Numbered from the stretch's first letter, positions 46,685 through 56,254 are shown. The stretch: 64,000 nucleotides of DNA from Microbulbifer sp. MKSA007 (GCA_032615215.1 CP128433.1:4448501-4512500), one strand, 5' to 3'. Made by a program: numbers and translations. Notes: generated from the letters alone by a model not told the origin.

Positions 46685-47544
46685 AATTATCATGTGATTC
46701 TACTGACCAAGGGCACTATAACTTGGAAATATTGAAACCGATGGTACTTTTTCAAAGGTACTATAAAATCTAGAAATGGATTCCTAAAGGTAATCAGGAT
46801 GTACTGAAATAGTTCGATCAGATTTGAGTATGGCATAAATGAGTATGGATAGAATTCGTAACCCAGTATTCGAGCCTTTCATACAATATTTCTTAAGACC
46901 ACAAATTAGTCTGTCCCGTAGCGATTATGCGTGCCACTATTTTCTGAGTTCACAAAATAAAAACCGCAAGACCCACGTAGAAAATAATCACCTTTATTAT
47001 AAGGGGCTCTAATGCCACAACATCAATATAACCTACAAGCCCCCCTGCCGGTATAGTAGGCCAAGAGCAAACCAGGGGGAGGTTATCAAATGTGTTATTG
47101 ATGGAGCAGCAAGATGATCCACTTATCGTATACGGGAGTTTCAACCACTACTTAAAGCCAATTGTTATAAAATAGTTAGAGTTACAAGCTTTCTGTCTAG
47201 CGCCAAGTTTTCAAACCTTTAGCTTTCCTATAGGCTAGTGTCACTCATTAGAATGAAAGTAACTAAAAGAGAATATTGAATAAAGTTTAATTCAGGTAGC
47301 AGATTGCATTGACCTTCAAGTTACCTGGAGTTGGTTCTGGTAATAAGCCATTTAAAGGTCGGTAACTCATTAACTTAAGAGTTGCCTGGTTTGTGGCGAC
47401 TTATTTTTGATCTCCGGTCTTGACACACCTACACCAAGTTTCATTGAATGCTACTCAGGACCACCACTCCTTGCGCAAACCATGTAAGGGTTACAATGTA
47501 TCGACTAATTGATTAAATGAACTGGAAAATAGGGAAATCGAAGT
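46685..47544. other. Spacer before the Mrr-type nuclease
   Basis: 860 bases without a supported gene. A 64-residue - strand frame (46950-47144) has a hydrophobic end but no start signal. A short C-rich/G-rich inverted repeat (CCCCCTG with CAGGGGG) lies near 47041-47080. Otherwise AT-rich. Confidence 0.45.
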
Positions 47545-48534
47545 ATGACCAACGCATGGATGATCCGCGCCGGGCGCGGTGGTATTTACAGTGAAGACTT
47601 CGAGAAAGGCTTTGCCGCAGTGGGTTGGTCACAGCTGGGAGACCTAAGCCAGTATTCAAGCACCGAGCGCTTGCGGGATGAATACATCAAGATTTACGGT
47701 AATGATAAACCCTCGGCTACCGCCAACGCCCTAGCCATGATCCTGAAGTTTCGCGATCAGATTGCCGCTGGCGATTATATTGTGAGCTACAACCCGGAGA
47801 CACGGAACTACCTGTTGGGCGTCGATAAAGGGGAGTATCTCTACCAACCGGATATTATCGGCGACTACGCCAACCTGCGTAAGGTGGAATGGCTCGGTAA
47901 AGTCAGCCGCGACCAGCTGCCACAAAAAGCCAAGAACTCCCTCGGCTCAACCCTCACCCTCTTCTCCCTAAGCCAGGAAACCATTGATGCCTTCCTAACC
48001 ATATTCGAAGGCCGTACGCTAGCGCCGCAGGAAGACGAGGCCGCAGAAACTGATAGCGCACAGCTCAAAGACGAAACCGTGGCCCAGAGCCATGAGTTAA
48101 TCAAAGACAAGATCGCCGCACTACTGCCCGAAGAAATGGAAGAGCTGGTTGCGGCGATACTGCGCGCGATGGGCTTTAAGGCCAAGGTATCCCCCAAGGG
48201 CCCTGATCGCGGTGTGGATGTGATCGCCTCACCGGACGGCCTGGGCCTTACCCAGCCTCGCATTAAAGCCGAAGTGAAACATCGCGATGGCTCCATGGGC
48301 GCCCCCGCCATACGCGGCTTTATCGGCGCCCTGCGGGAAGGGGATTCTGGCCTGTTCGTCAGCACCGGCGGCTTCACCCGCGAAGCCCGCTACGAAGCCG
48401 ACCGCTCCACCTTCCCCCTCACCCTAGTGGATCTCGATGACCTGGCCGATCTTATCGTCAGCCATTATGAAAGCTTCGATTTGGAAGGCAGGGCACTAAT
48501 GCCTCTGGTGCGTATTTACTGGCCGGTGGATTAA
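47545..48534 (+). CDS. Mrr-type restriction endonuclease family protein
   Basis: 329 residues. The N-terminal part (WMIRAGRGGIYSEDFEKGFAAVGWSQLGDLSQYS to about 105) is an EVE/PUA-like reader-type region often found in such nucleases, followed by a linker with an acidic block (EDEAAETD). The C-terminal domain (from about 185) is the Mrr nuclease fold: LLPEEMEELVAAILRAMGF, GPDRGVDVIASPDG with D225, and IKAEVKH with E243 and K245, making a D...ExK active site (many relatives have QxK). Mrr proteins cut modified DNA. No methyltransferase is nearby, so it is likely a stand-alone type IV-like enzyme. Confidence 0.85.
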   Translation: MTNAWMIRAGRGGIYSEDFEKGFAAVGWSQLGDLSQYSSTERLRDEYIKIYGNDKPSATANALAMILKFRDQIAAGDYIVSYNPETRNYLLGVDKGEYLYQPDIIGDYANLRKVEWLGKVSRDQLPQKAKNSLGSTLTLFSLSQETIDAFLTIFEGRTLAPQEDEAAETDSAQLKDETVAQSHELIKDKIAALLPEEMEELVAAILRAMGFKAKVSPKGPDRGVDVIASPDGLGLTQPRIKAEVKHRDGSMGAPAIRGFIGALREGDSGLFVSTGGFTREARYEADRSTFPLTLVDLDDLADLIVSHYESFDLEGRALMPLVRIYWPVD

Positions 48535-48552
48535 GACAGGCGGGCTAGTACC

Positions 48553-48846
48553 GTGATCGAATATCGCTATCCAGAAGAGAAAACCGTTGCCCTGTTTTTT
48601 GCTGAATTACTGCAAGATTCAGTGGCAATGGATATTTTAGAACGTGGATATGTAACCACTTCAGAAGAAGCCACTCATCTCAGTAAGTTCTTCTGGGCCA
48701 TGGTTGAGAAATCCGCACAAGAGCCAGAGCTACCTTGCGAGGCCAGCTCTGAATCTTGGCTAGAAAAGCTGTACAACAGCTTTGGCGGATACCTTTTCGA
48801 AAAGGGTTATGAGCAGCAGTGGGATGATGAAATTGATAATGCCTAA
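48553..48846 (+). CDS. Small acidic protein, paralogue of the next gene (97 aa)
   Basis: Starts with GTG 18 bases after the nuclease gene; ribosome site weak. I do not recognise the family. It is acidic, and a line-up with the gene at 49028 shows shared blocks: DILERGYVTTSEEATHLSKFFW with DILLGKRDITSAEETKLLTQ, and LEKLYNSFGGYLFEKGYEQQ with MEKLMNIFIGYTKRAGFNQQ. Both are probably small helical soluble proteins. The tandem pair next to an Mrr-type nuclease could be partners, inhibitors or independent genes. Confidence 0.68.
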   Translation: MIEYRYPEEKTVALFFAELLQDSVAMDILERGYVTTSEEATHLSKFFWAMVEKSAQEPELPCEASSESWLEKLYNSFGGYLFEKGYEQQWDDEIDNA

Positions 48847-49027
48847 ACTTCAACATTAGAACCATATAATAATGAAAAGCTGCTTTTAAAACTTTTATGG
48901 TCTCTGAAAATACTAACATCACCCTACCTAAGCCTTCTGACATAATGCCTAGCGAAAATTCTCAACTTCCTCTACACCTCGAAAACTCTTTAAAAAGTAG
49001 AATATATATCGAGGCTTACACATAGTG

Positions 49028-49348
49028 ATGAAATTTAACGAACATGAACTTGCCATCAAAGATATAGCAATTCACTACTCCCACAAGCTAAAAAACCAAC
49101 TGGCCGAAGACATTCTACTTGGCAAGAGAGATATCACTTCAGCTGAAGAAACTAAACTACTGACTCAGTTTTTCTGGCAAATGGCAGATCAGGCAGCTAA
49201 AGATTATCAAAACGATGGACAACCAGATATTGATGTCGACCTTGAGGATTGCATGGAAAAGCTAATGAATATTTTCATCGGCTATACCAAAAGAGCAGGC
49301 TTTAACCAACAATGGGTTGAAGAATCCAATAAGACTAACAGCACTTAA
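49028..49348 (+). CDS. Small acidic protein, paralogue of the previous gene (106 aa)
   Basis: I use ATG 49028; GTG 49025 would add one residue. GAGG stands a little far upstream. The protein is helical and charged (HELAIKDIAIHYSHKLKNQLAE) and shares the middle and C-terminal blocks described for the preceding gene, so the two arose by duplication. No signal peptide and no known motif. The gap to the first copy is 181 bases, so they may have separate transcripts. Confidence 0.7.
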   Translation: MKFNEHELAIKDIAIHYSHKLKNQLAEDILLGKRDITSAEETKLLTQFFWQMADQAAKDYQNDGQPDIDVDLEDCMEKLMNIFIGYTKRAGFNQQWVEESNKTNST

Positions 49349-49417
49349 AGTTGTTTTCACCATCGAGTCCAATGCCAGCTATTACCGGCCTTTCATCTAT
49401 CCGTTTCTCTAGCGCTA

Positions 49418-49879
49418 TTATTCTCGGCGGCTCAATAAAACTGGCCAACAGTTTCCCGCCATCAGTGAACTAAAATCATCAATAATTCTTCTATCTATTT
49501 TTTCTTCATAGACATAATAGACAATAAATCTCGGCTGCTTACCAGTGCCTAACTTTGACTCTTCATAAAAACAGAAGGAAAAGTGTTGAATAACCTCATC
49601 ACCGTCTACATCTTCATAAGCCACAGTAAGAGAGTCCCATGAAGGCGAAGATATACCCTTAAGTAATTCTTTTTGGGCACGCACATTATGGTCCTTGTAA
49701 GCAACAGTCAAACCTGCAAGCTGGTTGCTGGACACATGGAAAGACAGTTTCGTATCACCAAATGTTTCCGGTAGAGAATACATAAAATCTGCTTTATCCG
49801 CTTTTAATACGTCAGGAACTCCTGCCTGCGCAATCATAGAAAAAGAGGCTAGCAGCAATATTAAAATTCCACTCTTCAT
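49418..49879 (-). CDS. Secreted hypothetical protein (153 aa)
   Basis: The start is placed at ATG 49879, where AAGG stands six bases upstream and a signal peptide follows (MKSGILILLLASFSMIAQAG, cleaved near AGVPD). The frame is open up to 50047 but the upstream part is hydrophobic and lacks start signals. The mature part has alternating polar and hydrophobic segments (FHVSSNQLAGLTVAYKDHN, SLTVAYEDVDGDEVIQHFSF) and no motif I recognise. It is convergent with the small paralogue genes. Confidence 0.65.
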   Translation of the reverse strand: MKSGILILLLASFSMIAQAGVPDVLKADKADFMYSLPETFGDTKLSFHVSSNQLAGLTVAYKDHNVRAQKELLKGISSPSWDSLTVAYEDVDGDEVIQHFSFCFYEESKLGTGKQPRFIVYYVYEEKIDRRIIDDFSSLMAGNCWPVLLSRRE

Positions 49880-50047
49880 CATCCACCTTTCAGCTCTTTT
49901 GATAAAACCGCCCCACCTCATCAAAGAGGCAAGAAATTCTAGCAAGTTAAAAATACAAATCACATCAACTAGAAAAAATCTACAGACCAATATACCAATC
50001 ACCTGTGAGATATAGAACCAGACAACCAATAAAATATAGGCGCACAA

Positions 50048-50533
50048 ATAATCTTATTGGATTTTATTAAGTTTTCTTCAGCGTCAAAGCTGCGTAGAAT
50101 CGAAAGATATTTATCAATATTTTGGGCCGTGATCAAACCGGCTTCGACAAGCCAGCAGCCCAAGATAAAACAAGAACATCAAGAGTTATATAAAAGACCC
50201 ATTCTCAAAGGAGAACGGTAGCGTGACGTAAGAGTAAGTAAAAGGCGCTGACCCAGGGTGCGGCAACACCCGGGGCCAGCTAACCAAATTGATACCATAG
50301 TTATCAAAGTGGCTCCATGAATGGTACGCTAGAAACCCGCTCGTCTTCAATAAAAGGTTGCAAATTCAGTAACCTGAGGCGATTCCCCAAGCACTGGGAG
50401 TCTAGCGCCCGCCTTTTCTTCTTTTACGCCTACCGTTCTCGCGCCCCTCCTAATACCTGCAACCGTTCTTACTTTCCTGGCCTTCCCGTTGCGGGAGGTT
50501 TGCCAATGCTTTGCGTCTCATTAGGAAACCAAT
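50048..50533. other. Regulatory region upstream of csrA
   Basis: 486 bases without a supported gene. It contains a 14-bp stem with two mismatches at 50248-50281 and a small hairpin TTCTC/GAGAA near 50203-50218. tRNA-Ser genes, often found beside csrA in gammaproteobacteria, are not visible. Confidence 0.5.
50239..50281. repeat. Hairpin block similar to 30608-30645
   Basis: GCTGACCCAGGGTG pairs with CACCCGGGGCCAGC around CGGCAA, with two mismatches. The same opening AAAAGGCG, CCCAGG and TGCGGCAA appear at 30608. It could be a dispersed repeat or a shared RNA structure. Confidence 0.45.
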
Positions 50534-50722
50534 ATGTTGATTTTAAACCGCCGTACTGGCGAGAACCTCAGGATTGGGGAAAACGTCTCAATCACGATAT
50601 TAGAAGTTAAAGGTAATCAGGTGCGGGTAGGTATAATCGCTCCCAAATCCTTACCGGTTCACCGTGAGGAAGTTTATAGGCGTATCCGAAAGGAACAGAA
50701 AGTGGACGATGGAAATGATTGA
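50534..50722 (+). CDS. csrA: Carbon storage regulator CsrA (RsmA)
   Basis: CsrA binds GGA sites in mRNA leaders and controls translation and stability, often for motility, biofilm and secretion genes. 62 residues, normal length, with the beta-strand core MLILNRRTGENLRIGENVSI and the RNA-binding region VRVGIIAPKSLPVHREEVYRRI (conserved GIxAP and LxVHREE). AGGA stands before the ATG. The gene is isolated. With curli genes in the same window, CsrA might act on their leaders, though no link is shown. Confidence 0.97.
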   Translation: MLILNRRTGENLRIGENVSITILEVKGNQVRVGIIAPKSLPVHREEVYRRIRKEQKVDDGND

Positions 50723-50745
50723 GCAACGGATACTTCTCATCATTT

Positions 50746-51501
50746 CTAAATAAGATAGCGGGCTTGGTACTCTTCAAACCAAGTATCAGCAACGCTGCTC
50801 CCGAGACGCATGGATGCTATTGCATATAATTCATACTCAGAGTCGGTGGGATGCTCCAAGGCGAGCGAAAGTAATACGGGCACCTGTACAACTTTGTGAA
50901 ACCAAGTTTTCAAAGTCTTGGTGCCCTCTTCGCTCCAAAAGGGTGAGGGTGACTCACCCTGGGTCAGTACATCTACCTGGCTTGCTAAAAATTCGATGAT
51001 GCATTGCCGGGAATCAGGAGAATCATCTTCCCACCACTCCCTAAGCTCCTTGGAAATATCGCATCCTGCACAGGCAAGTGTGGCCAAGCAGGTTTCTACA
51101 TTACCGGCATCCCAGCGTTCCGACTGCCACCATGCGTTTAAAAATAGAGTCACGGCCCTTCGCTCAGGCTCTAGCCACATATTCCAGTCTGCATATACAA
51201 GTTTGCCGGCGATGATCTCGCTATAGCTCGTTAATGGCGTATCAGTGGCAATAAGCTCAAGAATCCTGGGTAGGAAATGCTTGAAATCTTCGACCCCACC
51301 CCAGGTGGTCATAGCTTTATTGGTATATCTCTCAAGATCACTGCTGGTAAGTTCGCCCAGAGGTGCACTATTTAGCGCTTTATGGTCTTCCTCTGAGATA
51401 CAGCATGGACAACCACTGACATGTGCGGAACGCGGGTACCGAGCGAAGGTATCGTAGGCATTCTCAATAGCGGCCTGTAACGCTGGAGACAGTGACTTCA
51501 T
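50746..51501 (-). CDS. Hypothetical protein with CPCC motif (251 aa)
   Basis: I do not recognise this family. The ATG at 51501 opens MKSLSPALQAAIENAYDTFA. Near residue 31 stands SGCPCCISEED, a Cys-Pro-Cys-Cys cluster that could bind a metal, with another Cys pair in CLATLACAGC near 148. The rest is a helical, Trp-rich soluble protein (LNAWWQSERWDAG, ELREWWEDD). No signal peptide. It is convergent with csrA, 24 bases between stops. Confidence 0.7.
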   Translation of the reverse strand: MKSLSPALQAAIENAYDTFARYPRSAHVSGCPCCISEEDHKALNSAPLGELTSSDLERYTNKAMTTWGGVEDFKHFLPRILELIATDTPLTSYSEIIAGKLVYADWNMWLEPERRAVTLFLNAWWQSERWDAGNVETCLATLACAGCDISKELREWWEDDSPDSRQCIIEFLASQVDVLTQGESPSPFWSEEGTKTLKTWFHKVVQVPVLLSLALEHPTDSEYELYAIASMRLGSSVADTWFEEYQARYLI

Positions 51502-51678
51502 AAGTTAACCCAGTAAAACTAGAATGTGGCTTTAAAGGCAGTGGTTAGCAATATTACAAGGCCGTAGTTGAGGATTCTAGAAACTTATCTTGGCAATCTA
51601 AGAAGTACCTATATACCAACAAGCAGTCGCTTAGTGGTGTGTCCGTTGTCGCTGGGCAGGATCATCGATCTGAAATAA

Positions 51679-51699
51679 AGCCACCTCAAGGAAGTGGCT
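51679..51699. terminator. Weak stem-loop after the serine hydrolase gene
   Basis: AGCCAC (51679-51684) and GTGGCT (51694-51699), 6-bp stem, with A/T-rich flanks. On the - strand TTATTT follows. It may end the transcript of the gene at 51774-52958. Confidence 0.5.
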
Positions 51700-51773
51700 A
51701 TAAAAACCAGGCAATGAGCCCACAACTGCTTTTCGACTATCCTCGGTAAATCATTTTCTTAAGCCGCTTGAGG

Positions 51774-52958
51774 TTAAATTGATAAAGCAAAAGCCGGCAA
51801 AATACGTTGCTCTATCAAGCCCAGGGTTTTGTCATCATCTCTGTGGCCGGTGACGGCAATTACCAAATCAAGGTCTTCAATAGCCATGACATACTGGCCA
51901 CCACCGCCCCAGCCAAACTTTGCGATATATTTCTTGTTGCCAACCTTCAGAGGCGTTCGCCAGAAGAAGTAGCCGAACGAAAAATTGGTATAGTCAAACT
52001 CATCATCTGTGGGAACAGCCACTTTTCCAGTGGCCTTAGCAATAAACGCTTCAGGGATTAACTGATCGCCATTCCATCTGCCTTTATTGAGTACCAAGGT
52101 GCCCCACTTAACCATACTGCGAGATGTCATCATGGCCCTTGACCCTGCCTGGGGCACGCCACTGACGGCTTCCTTCCAGTGATAGTTGTCGATCCCCATC
52201 TTCTCTAGCAGCTCTTCTTTAATAAAGTCGCTCGCGGAACCGGGAACCACAGCATCCAGCACCAACATTACAATCATTGGGTCTGAGCCTTGGTATAAGT
52301 AGGTTTGCGATTCTGAGGTTATCGGTTTGCTATGGCTTAAATAGATTTGGGCCAGCTTTTTTCCTGTCAAATGCTCTGGATTTTCCAGTAAGGCATCCCG
52401 TTTTTTTTCATCAATACGAATTCCAGATTGCATACTCATGGCATGGCTCAATGTCACAAGATCTGCGCCTTTAACAAGCTTCGTCCTATCCAGCCCTTTC
52501 AGGAGGGAAGTGACGGGCTTGTCTAAGTCTTCCATGGTTAAATAGCCCAACTGTATCGCCCGCCCAATCGCCAGGGCTGTATAGGCCTTGCTGGCAGAGG
52601 CTTGTGGGTGCGGAAAATTAACACGACCAAGGGAGTAGTAGGATTCAAATACCAGTTTGTTATTTTGAGCAATTAGTAGGCTATCGTAGGGTGTATGTTG
52701 GTTGTCTGCTATTTCCTGTGCCAGTTTTTCCAAGCTCTCTTTGATGGTATCGATTTCACCAACAGGAATACCGTCTTTTCTATCCGCTGGGGCTGTATCA
52801 ATAAATGCTTTTTTAAGCTTGGGAATTGATCTCTCCAGGCCTGTGAGGTCGCTACTATAGTCGGCCATATTGACTTCTGGTGCTTGTAGGTCTCCTGCGC
52901 TTACAGTAGTACATATCCCGTACGTTAACCCGATTGTGATTAGCTTCTTGATTAGCAT
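51774..52958 (-). CDS. Secreted serine hydrolase, class C beta-lactamase-like
   Basis: 394 residues. A signal peptide (MLIKKLITIGLTYGICTTVS, AGD) precedes a beta-lactamase/transpeptidase fold: SASK at 121-124 gives the SxxK nucleophile and base, the region QTYLYQGSDPM holds a Tyr in the YxN position, and GWGGGGQYV stands in place of the KTG motif, as is common in esterase-like members. Family members include esterases, lactonases and D-aminopeptidases; beta-lactam hydrolysis is not implied. Just downstream of the esterase gene on the same strand. Confidence 0.86.
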   Translation of the reverse strand: MLIKKLITIGLTYGICTTVSAGDLQAPEVNMADYSSDLTGLERSIPKLKKAFIDTAPADRKDGIPVGEIDTIKESLEKLAQEIADNQHTPYDSLLIAQNNKLVFESYYSLGRVNFPHPQASASKAYTALAIGRAIQLGYLTMEDLDKPVTSLLKGLDRTKLVKGADLVTLSHAMSMQSGIRIDEKKRDALLENPEHLTGKKLAQIYLSHSKPITSESQTYLYQGSDPMIVMLVLDAVVPGSASDFIKEELLEKMGIDNYHWKEAVSGVPQAGSRAMMTSRSMVKWGTLVLNKGRWNGDQLIPEAFIAKATGKVAVPTDDEFDYTNFSFGYFFWRTPLKVGNKKYIAKFGWGGGGQYVMAIEDLDLVIAVTGHRDDDKTLGLIEQRILPAFALSI

Positions 52959-53016
52959 TTTATATCCTGTATTTAATTTTTAACGATATTATTAATATGG
53001 ATCGATATAATATTGA

Positions 53017-53868
53017 TTAGTGTTTCACTTTATCCGCAAGCCAATAAATACTGCGTACTGAAGTCTTTGGAAACGCCGTTGTGTGATTAGCCGATTCAAT
53101 AACCACTGGTTCTATGGATAAGTTAGCCAGCTTTTGGCTCTTTAACTCACTAACAAACCTTTCTACCGTCGCACCCAGCTCCTCTTCTAAAGCGCCGTAG
53201 GCAATAAATACATTGGTTTGTTTTGGTAGTTCTATCAATGGTTTGTTAGGCTCTAATTCAAGACGAGAATCCATATAAGTGCCTATCAATCTTGATGGAC
53301 TGCCGATAATGTAGTTCTGAAAAGTATCCGGTTGACTTATTAAGGCATAGACTCCAAAGAGACCACCAAATGAGTAACCGAAATATGTCCGATTATCTGG
53401 ATTCGCGCGGTAATTGCTTTCGATATACTTTATAACGTCATTTCTGATAAAGGCGAGATGCTGATGGGCCTCTCCTTTAAAGGATTCTTTATCGTTAGCT
53501 TTATCATCTAAGGGTAGTGCTGGTTTAAAGTCCCGATATCGACTCGACCATTCATTTTCATCAGCTGGCATACCTTTCCGCCAGCCAATGCCCACCAAAA
53601 TTGCATCTTCCAGTGCATACTCTGTGGTGGCCGATAGTATTTCAACCGCCCACAAAGCATCTGTATAATAAATGACCGGATGCTTTTTGGTGTCACTCTC
53701 CTCATATTTCTCAGGCAGCTTGATATACAGCTCGTATTCCCTGTTATTGCCGGAGTCCTGAATGGGTATCACTTGGATTGTGGATAACTCCAGGGCTTTA
53801 TGCTCACCTGCTTCAAGGGCAGCGATAGGTAGCAACAGGAGAAAGGCGACTAGTAAACGCTTTTTCAT
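53017..53868 (-). CDS. Secreted alpha/beta hydrolase (esterase D / IroE-like)
   Basis: Start taken at ATG 53868, which gives a signal peptide (MKKRLLVAFLLLLPIAALEA, GEH); the frame is open to 53919 without a better start. The nucleophile elbow is GYSFGG with Ser 166 of 283 residues; a late His (SANHTTAFP) fits the triad. The block VIYYTDALWAVEILSATTEY and the DAILVGIGWRKG strand resemble the Esterase_D/IroE group, which includes ferric-siderophore and peptide esterases. No siderophore genes are nearby. It lies upstream of the serine hydrolase and divergent from the CadC-like regulator. Confidence 0.82.
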   Translation of the reverse strand: MKKRLLVAFLLLLPIAALEAGEHKALELSTIQVIPIQDSGNNREYELYIKLPEKYEESDTKKHPVIYYTDALWAVEILSATTEYALEDAILVGIGWRKGMPADENEWSSRYRDFKPALPLDDKANDKESFKGEAHQHLAFIRNDVIKYIESNYRANPDNRTYFGYSFGGLFGVYALISQPDTFQNYIIGSPSRLIGTYMDSRLELEPNKPLIELPKQTNVFIAYGALEEELGATVERFVSELKSQKLANLSIEPVVIESANHTTAFPKTSVRSIYWLADKVKH

Positions 53869-54088
53869 ATCAGTATTTATACCGTTACATGTGATCGAAG
53901 AAGCGTTCAATCTAAACAAGGAGCCTATGAAACACCTGAAGTGCTCCTGACTTTTGAATGACTTTGTTCTGTTACTATAAAGTGCTTATTTATCAAAAGC
54001 TTACAAAGTCTGCTTTAGCTGTAATCAGGGTTTATGCTAGTATCCATTGCCAAAATTTAGCTCATATTTTGTTCAGGTAGATACATCA

Positions 54089-56254
54089 ATGGCTTCACAA
54101 TATTGGGTGGGTGACTTCTTTGTTGATTTATCCAGAAACCAGATCACCCGACATGAGCACTCGCAAACTGTCCCCCCTAAAGCCCTTGCTGTCTTAACCC
54201 ACTTAGCAAGACATCAGCGAAAAGTCGTGAGCCAGGATGAGCTACTGTCTGAGGTCTGGCCGGATACAATAGTCACACCCAATACGCTGCAAAGAAGTAT
54301 TGCGCAACTTAGAAAAGCCTTTGGGGAAGATCGGAAGCAGCAGTCTTATATTAGGACCCATGCGAAACAGGGTTATAGCCTGGAATGCGATATTGTTTGG
54401 CAAGATGGTGATTCTATTCCACAGGGTAAGACAGCACCGGAAGAGGAAGCTCCCTCCCCTACTCCCCCTGAGCATGAAAAAGATATAACACCGGTTAATC
54501 CAAACCACCAAACCCAGACGATCAAACCAAATCGATTTCCAATCTTTGCACTTGTCGGGTTGGTATTATTAGTATTTGTTATATTTAAACACTCTCCGCC
54601 CGAGCAAAGCTCTCAGCTTGTATTTGATCGATTACAGGCGGTAACTGCAACTGACCGTAAAGAGTTTAGCCCCTCTTATTCGCCTGACGGTGAATATATT
54701 ATATTTAATCGTTACTTAGATAAGCTCTGCGTTAATAAAATCTGGGCCAGGAATATACATACCCAGAAGGAGACGGAATTAACTCCAGAATGGGGTACTT
54801 ATGGCCGCCATACACTATCACCGGATGGCAAGAAACTGGTATTTATTTCTGAAGAAGACTGCACCATACCGCTAACCCAAAATACTTGTTACAACCTGGT
54901 AAGCCTGGATTTTCAAAAGGCATTAGCCAGCCCACAGCAGCCAAATGTATTAATGCGCTGTAGAAATTCCGCGATTAAGAACCCGGTATGGCTAAATAAT
55001 AATGATCTCGCTATTTTGCACAAAGAGACTGACCGTTGGCGGTTGATCAACTATTCAGTCAGGGATAATGCCAGTCGGGTTCTTTATGACCTGGAGAATG
55101 GAAACCTGGCCTATTTTGATTACTCAATAAGTGAAGGGTTAATAGCCGTAACCAGCCATCATCAAGATGGCCAGCTTTATATAGATATACTGGATTCCAA
55201 GGGGGCGCTTTTATCCAGCCACCCGATAGACTATCCGGATGAAATCCCCCAGCGCAGGACCATATCCCCTAACTTTTCACCGCTTACAGATGAGTTAATC
55301 TTTAGCACAGGGCGGCGACTCTTCTCTCTCACTTATGATGGAAAGGTCAGTAAGCTTGATTTACCCCTGGATCAGTCTGCCAGCTCGCCGGAATTCCACC
55401 CAAATGGGCAGAGGGCACTTCTGATTAAGGGCCGATACGATAGTGACATTGCATCAATACCGCTTAACCAACCTGAGTCAATCGATACACCTTCGGACGA
55501 AGATGTCAGCGAACTCTACCCAAGCACAACACGGTCGATTTTGGGAGAAGATGATGGCATTTTCCAACCCAATGGCAACTTGATTGCATTTACATCCAGG
55601 CGCTCTGGTGAAGATCAGGTGTGGATAACTGATGGCAGCGATTTACGGCAAGTCAGCCAGTTTCCAATGGATACCAATATCTACGGCATTAGCTGGTCTA
55701 CCGACGGCCAAAGCATACTAGCGAGTGCCAATCAGATACTTACTAAAATCTCCCTGGGCGGTAGCAGAGGAGACTTCTCACTAGCGCATCCAGTTGACCG
55801 ACTATTCCAGTGGGATAGTGTGAGTAACCTCGCGCTGTTAACTTTAACGGTTAAAGGCGTTACAAAGTTTGCGGAAGTAAACTTGGATAATCTTGAAGTA
55901 AGCATTATCAACGATACCCAAGTTAACTGGGCCCAACGAAGCGAAGATGGCCAGCTGATCTATATGGATCATATGAACCGCTTCTGGCAGCCCGGCCCTG
56001 CAGAAGATCAGCTAATCGAAGAGCTGGTTCATCAAGGCAGTGAGAAAAGGTTTGTAATCAAAGGGAATGTGATTTACTCAATCAATCGAGATGATCAGTT
56101 ATGGTCCTACGACCTCGACACCGGTAACTTTTCTATTTTGAGAGCAGTGCATAGAGATATCGATTATATAACTGATATTAATCAGGAAAACCTAATGATT
56201 ACCTATGTTGTTGCCGCTAAAAAAGAAGTTGCTGAGCTTTTTTTAAGAGAATAG
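54089..56254 (+). CDS. CadC-like membrane transcriptional regulator with beta-propeller
   Basis: Residues 1-105 are an OmpR/PhoB-type winged helix (VGDFFVDLSRNQI, LEKP-type start PPKALAVLTHLARH, VWPDTIVTPNTLQRSIAQLRKAF, QSYIRTHAKQGYSL). A Pro-rich linker leads to one membrane helix (about 150-167). The C-terminal 550 residues are a TolB/WD40-type propeller with SPDGEYIIF, SPDGKKLVF and FQPNGNLIAF blades. This layout is that of CadC-like one-component regulators that sense in the periplasm. ATG 54089 is chosen (721 residues); a TTG at 54047 would add 14. Divergent from the esterase and serine hydrolase genes, which it probably controls. Confidence 0.87.
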   Translation: MASQYWVGDFFVDLSRNQITRHEHSQTVPPKALAVLTHLARHQRKVVSQDELLSEVWPDTIVTPNTLQRSIAQLRKAFGEDRKQQSYIRTHAKQGYSLECDIVWQDGDSIPQGKTAPEEEAPSPTPPEHEKDITPVNPNHQTQTIKPNRFPIFALVGLVLLVFVIFKHSPPEQSSQLVFDRLQAVTATDRKEFSPSYSPDGEYIIFNRYLDKLCVNKIWARNIHTQKETELTPEWGTYGRHTLSPDGKKLVFISEEDCTIPLTQNTCYNLVSLDFQKALASPQQPNVLMRCRNSAIKNPVWLNNNDLAILHKETDRWRLINYSVRDNASRVLYDLENGNLAYFDYSISEGLIAVTSHHQDGQLYIDILDSKGALLSSHPIDYPDEIPQRRTISPNFSPLTDELIFSTGRRLFSLTYDGKVSKLDLPLDQSASSPEFHPNGQRALLIKGRYDSDIASIPLNQPESIDTPSDEDVSELYPSTTRSILGEDDGIFQPNGNLIAFTSRRSGEDQVWITDGSDLRQVSQFPMDTNIYGISWSTDGQSILASANQILTKISLGGSRGDFSLAHPVDRLFQWDSVSNLALLTLTVKGVTKFAEVNLDNLEVSIINDTQVNWAQRSEDGQLIYMDHMNRFWQPGPAEDQLIEELVHQGSEKRFVIKGNVIYSINRDDQLWSYDLDTGNFSILRAVHRDIDYITDINQENLMITYVVAAKKEVAELFLRE

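Noticed and set aside
46950..47144. 64-residue - strand frame with hydrophobic end
   Set aside because: No start signals, no motif, and lies in AT-rich spacer.
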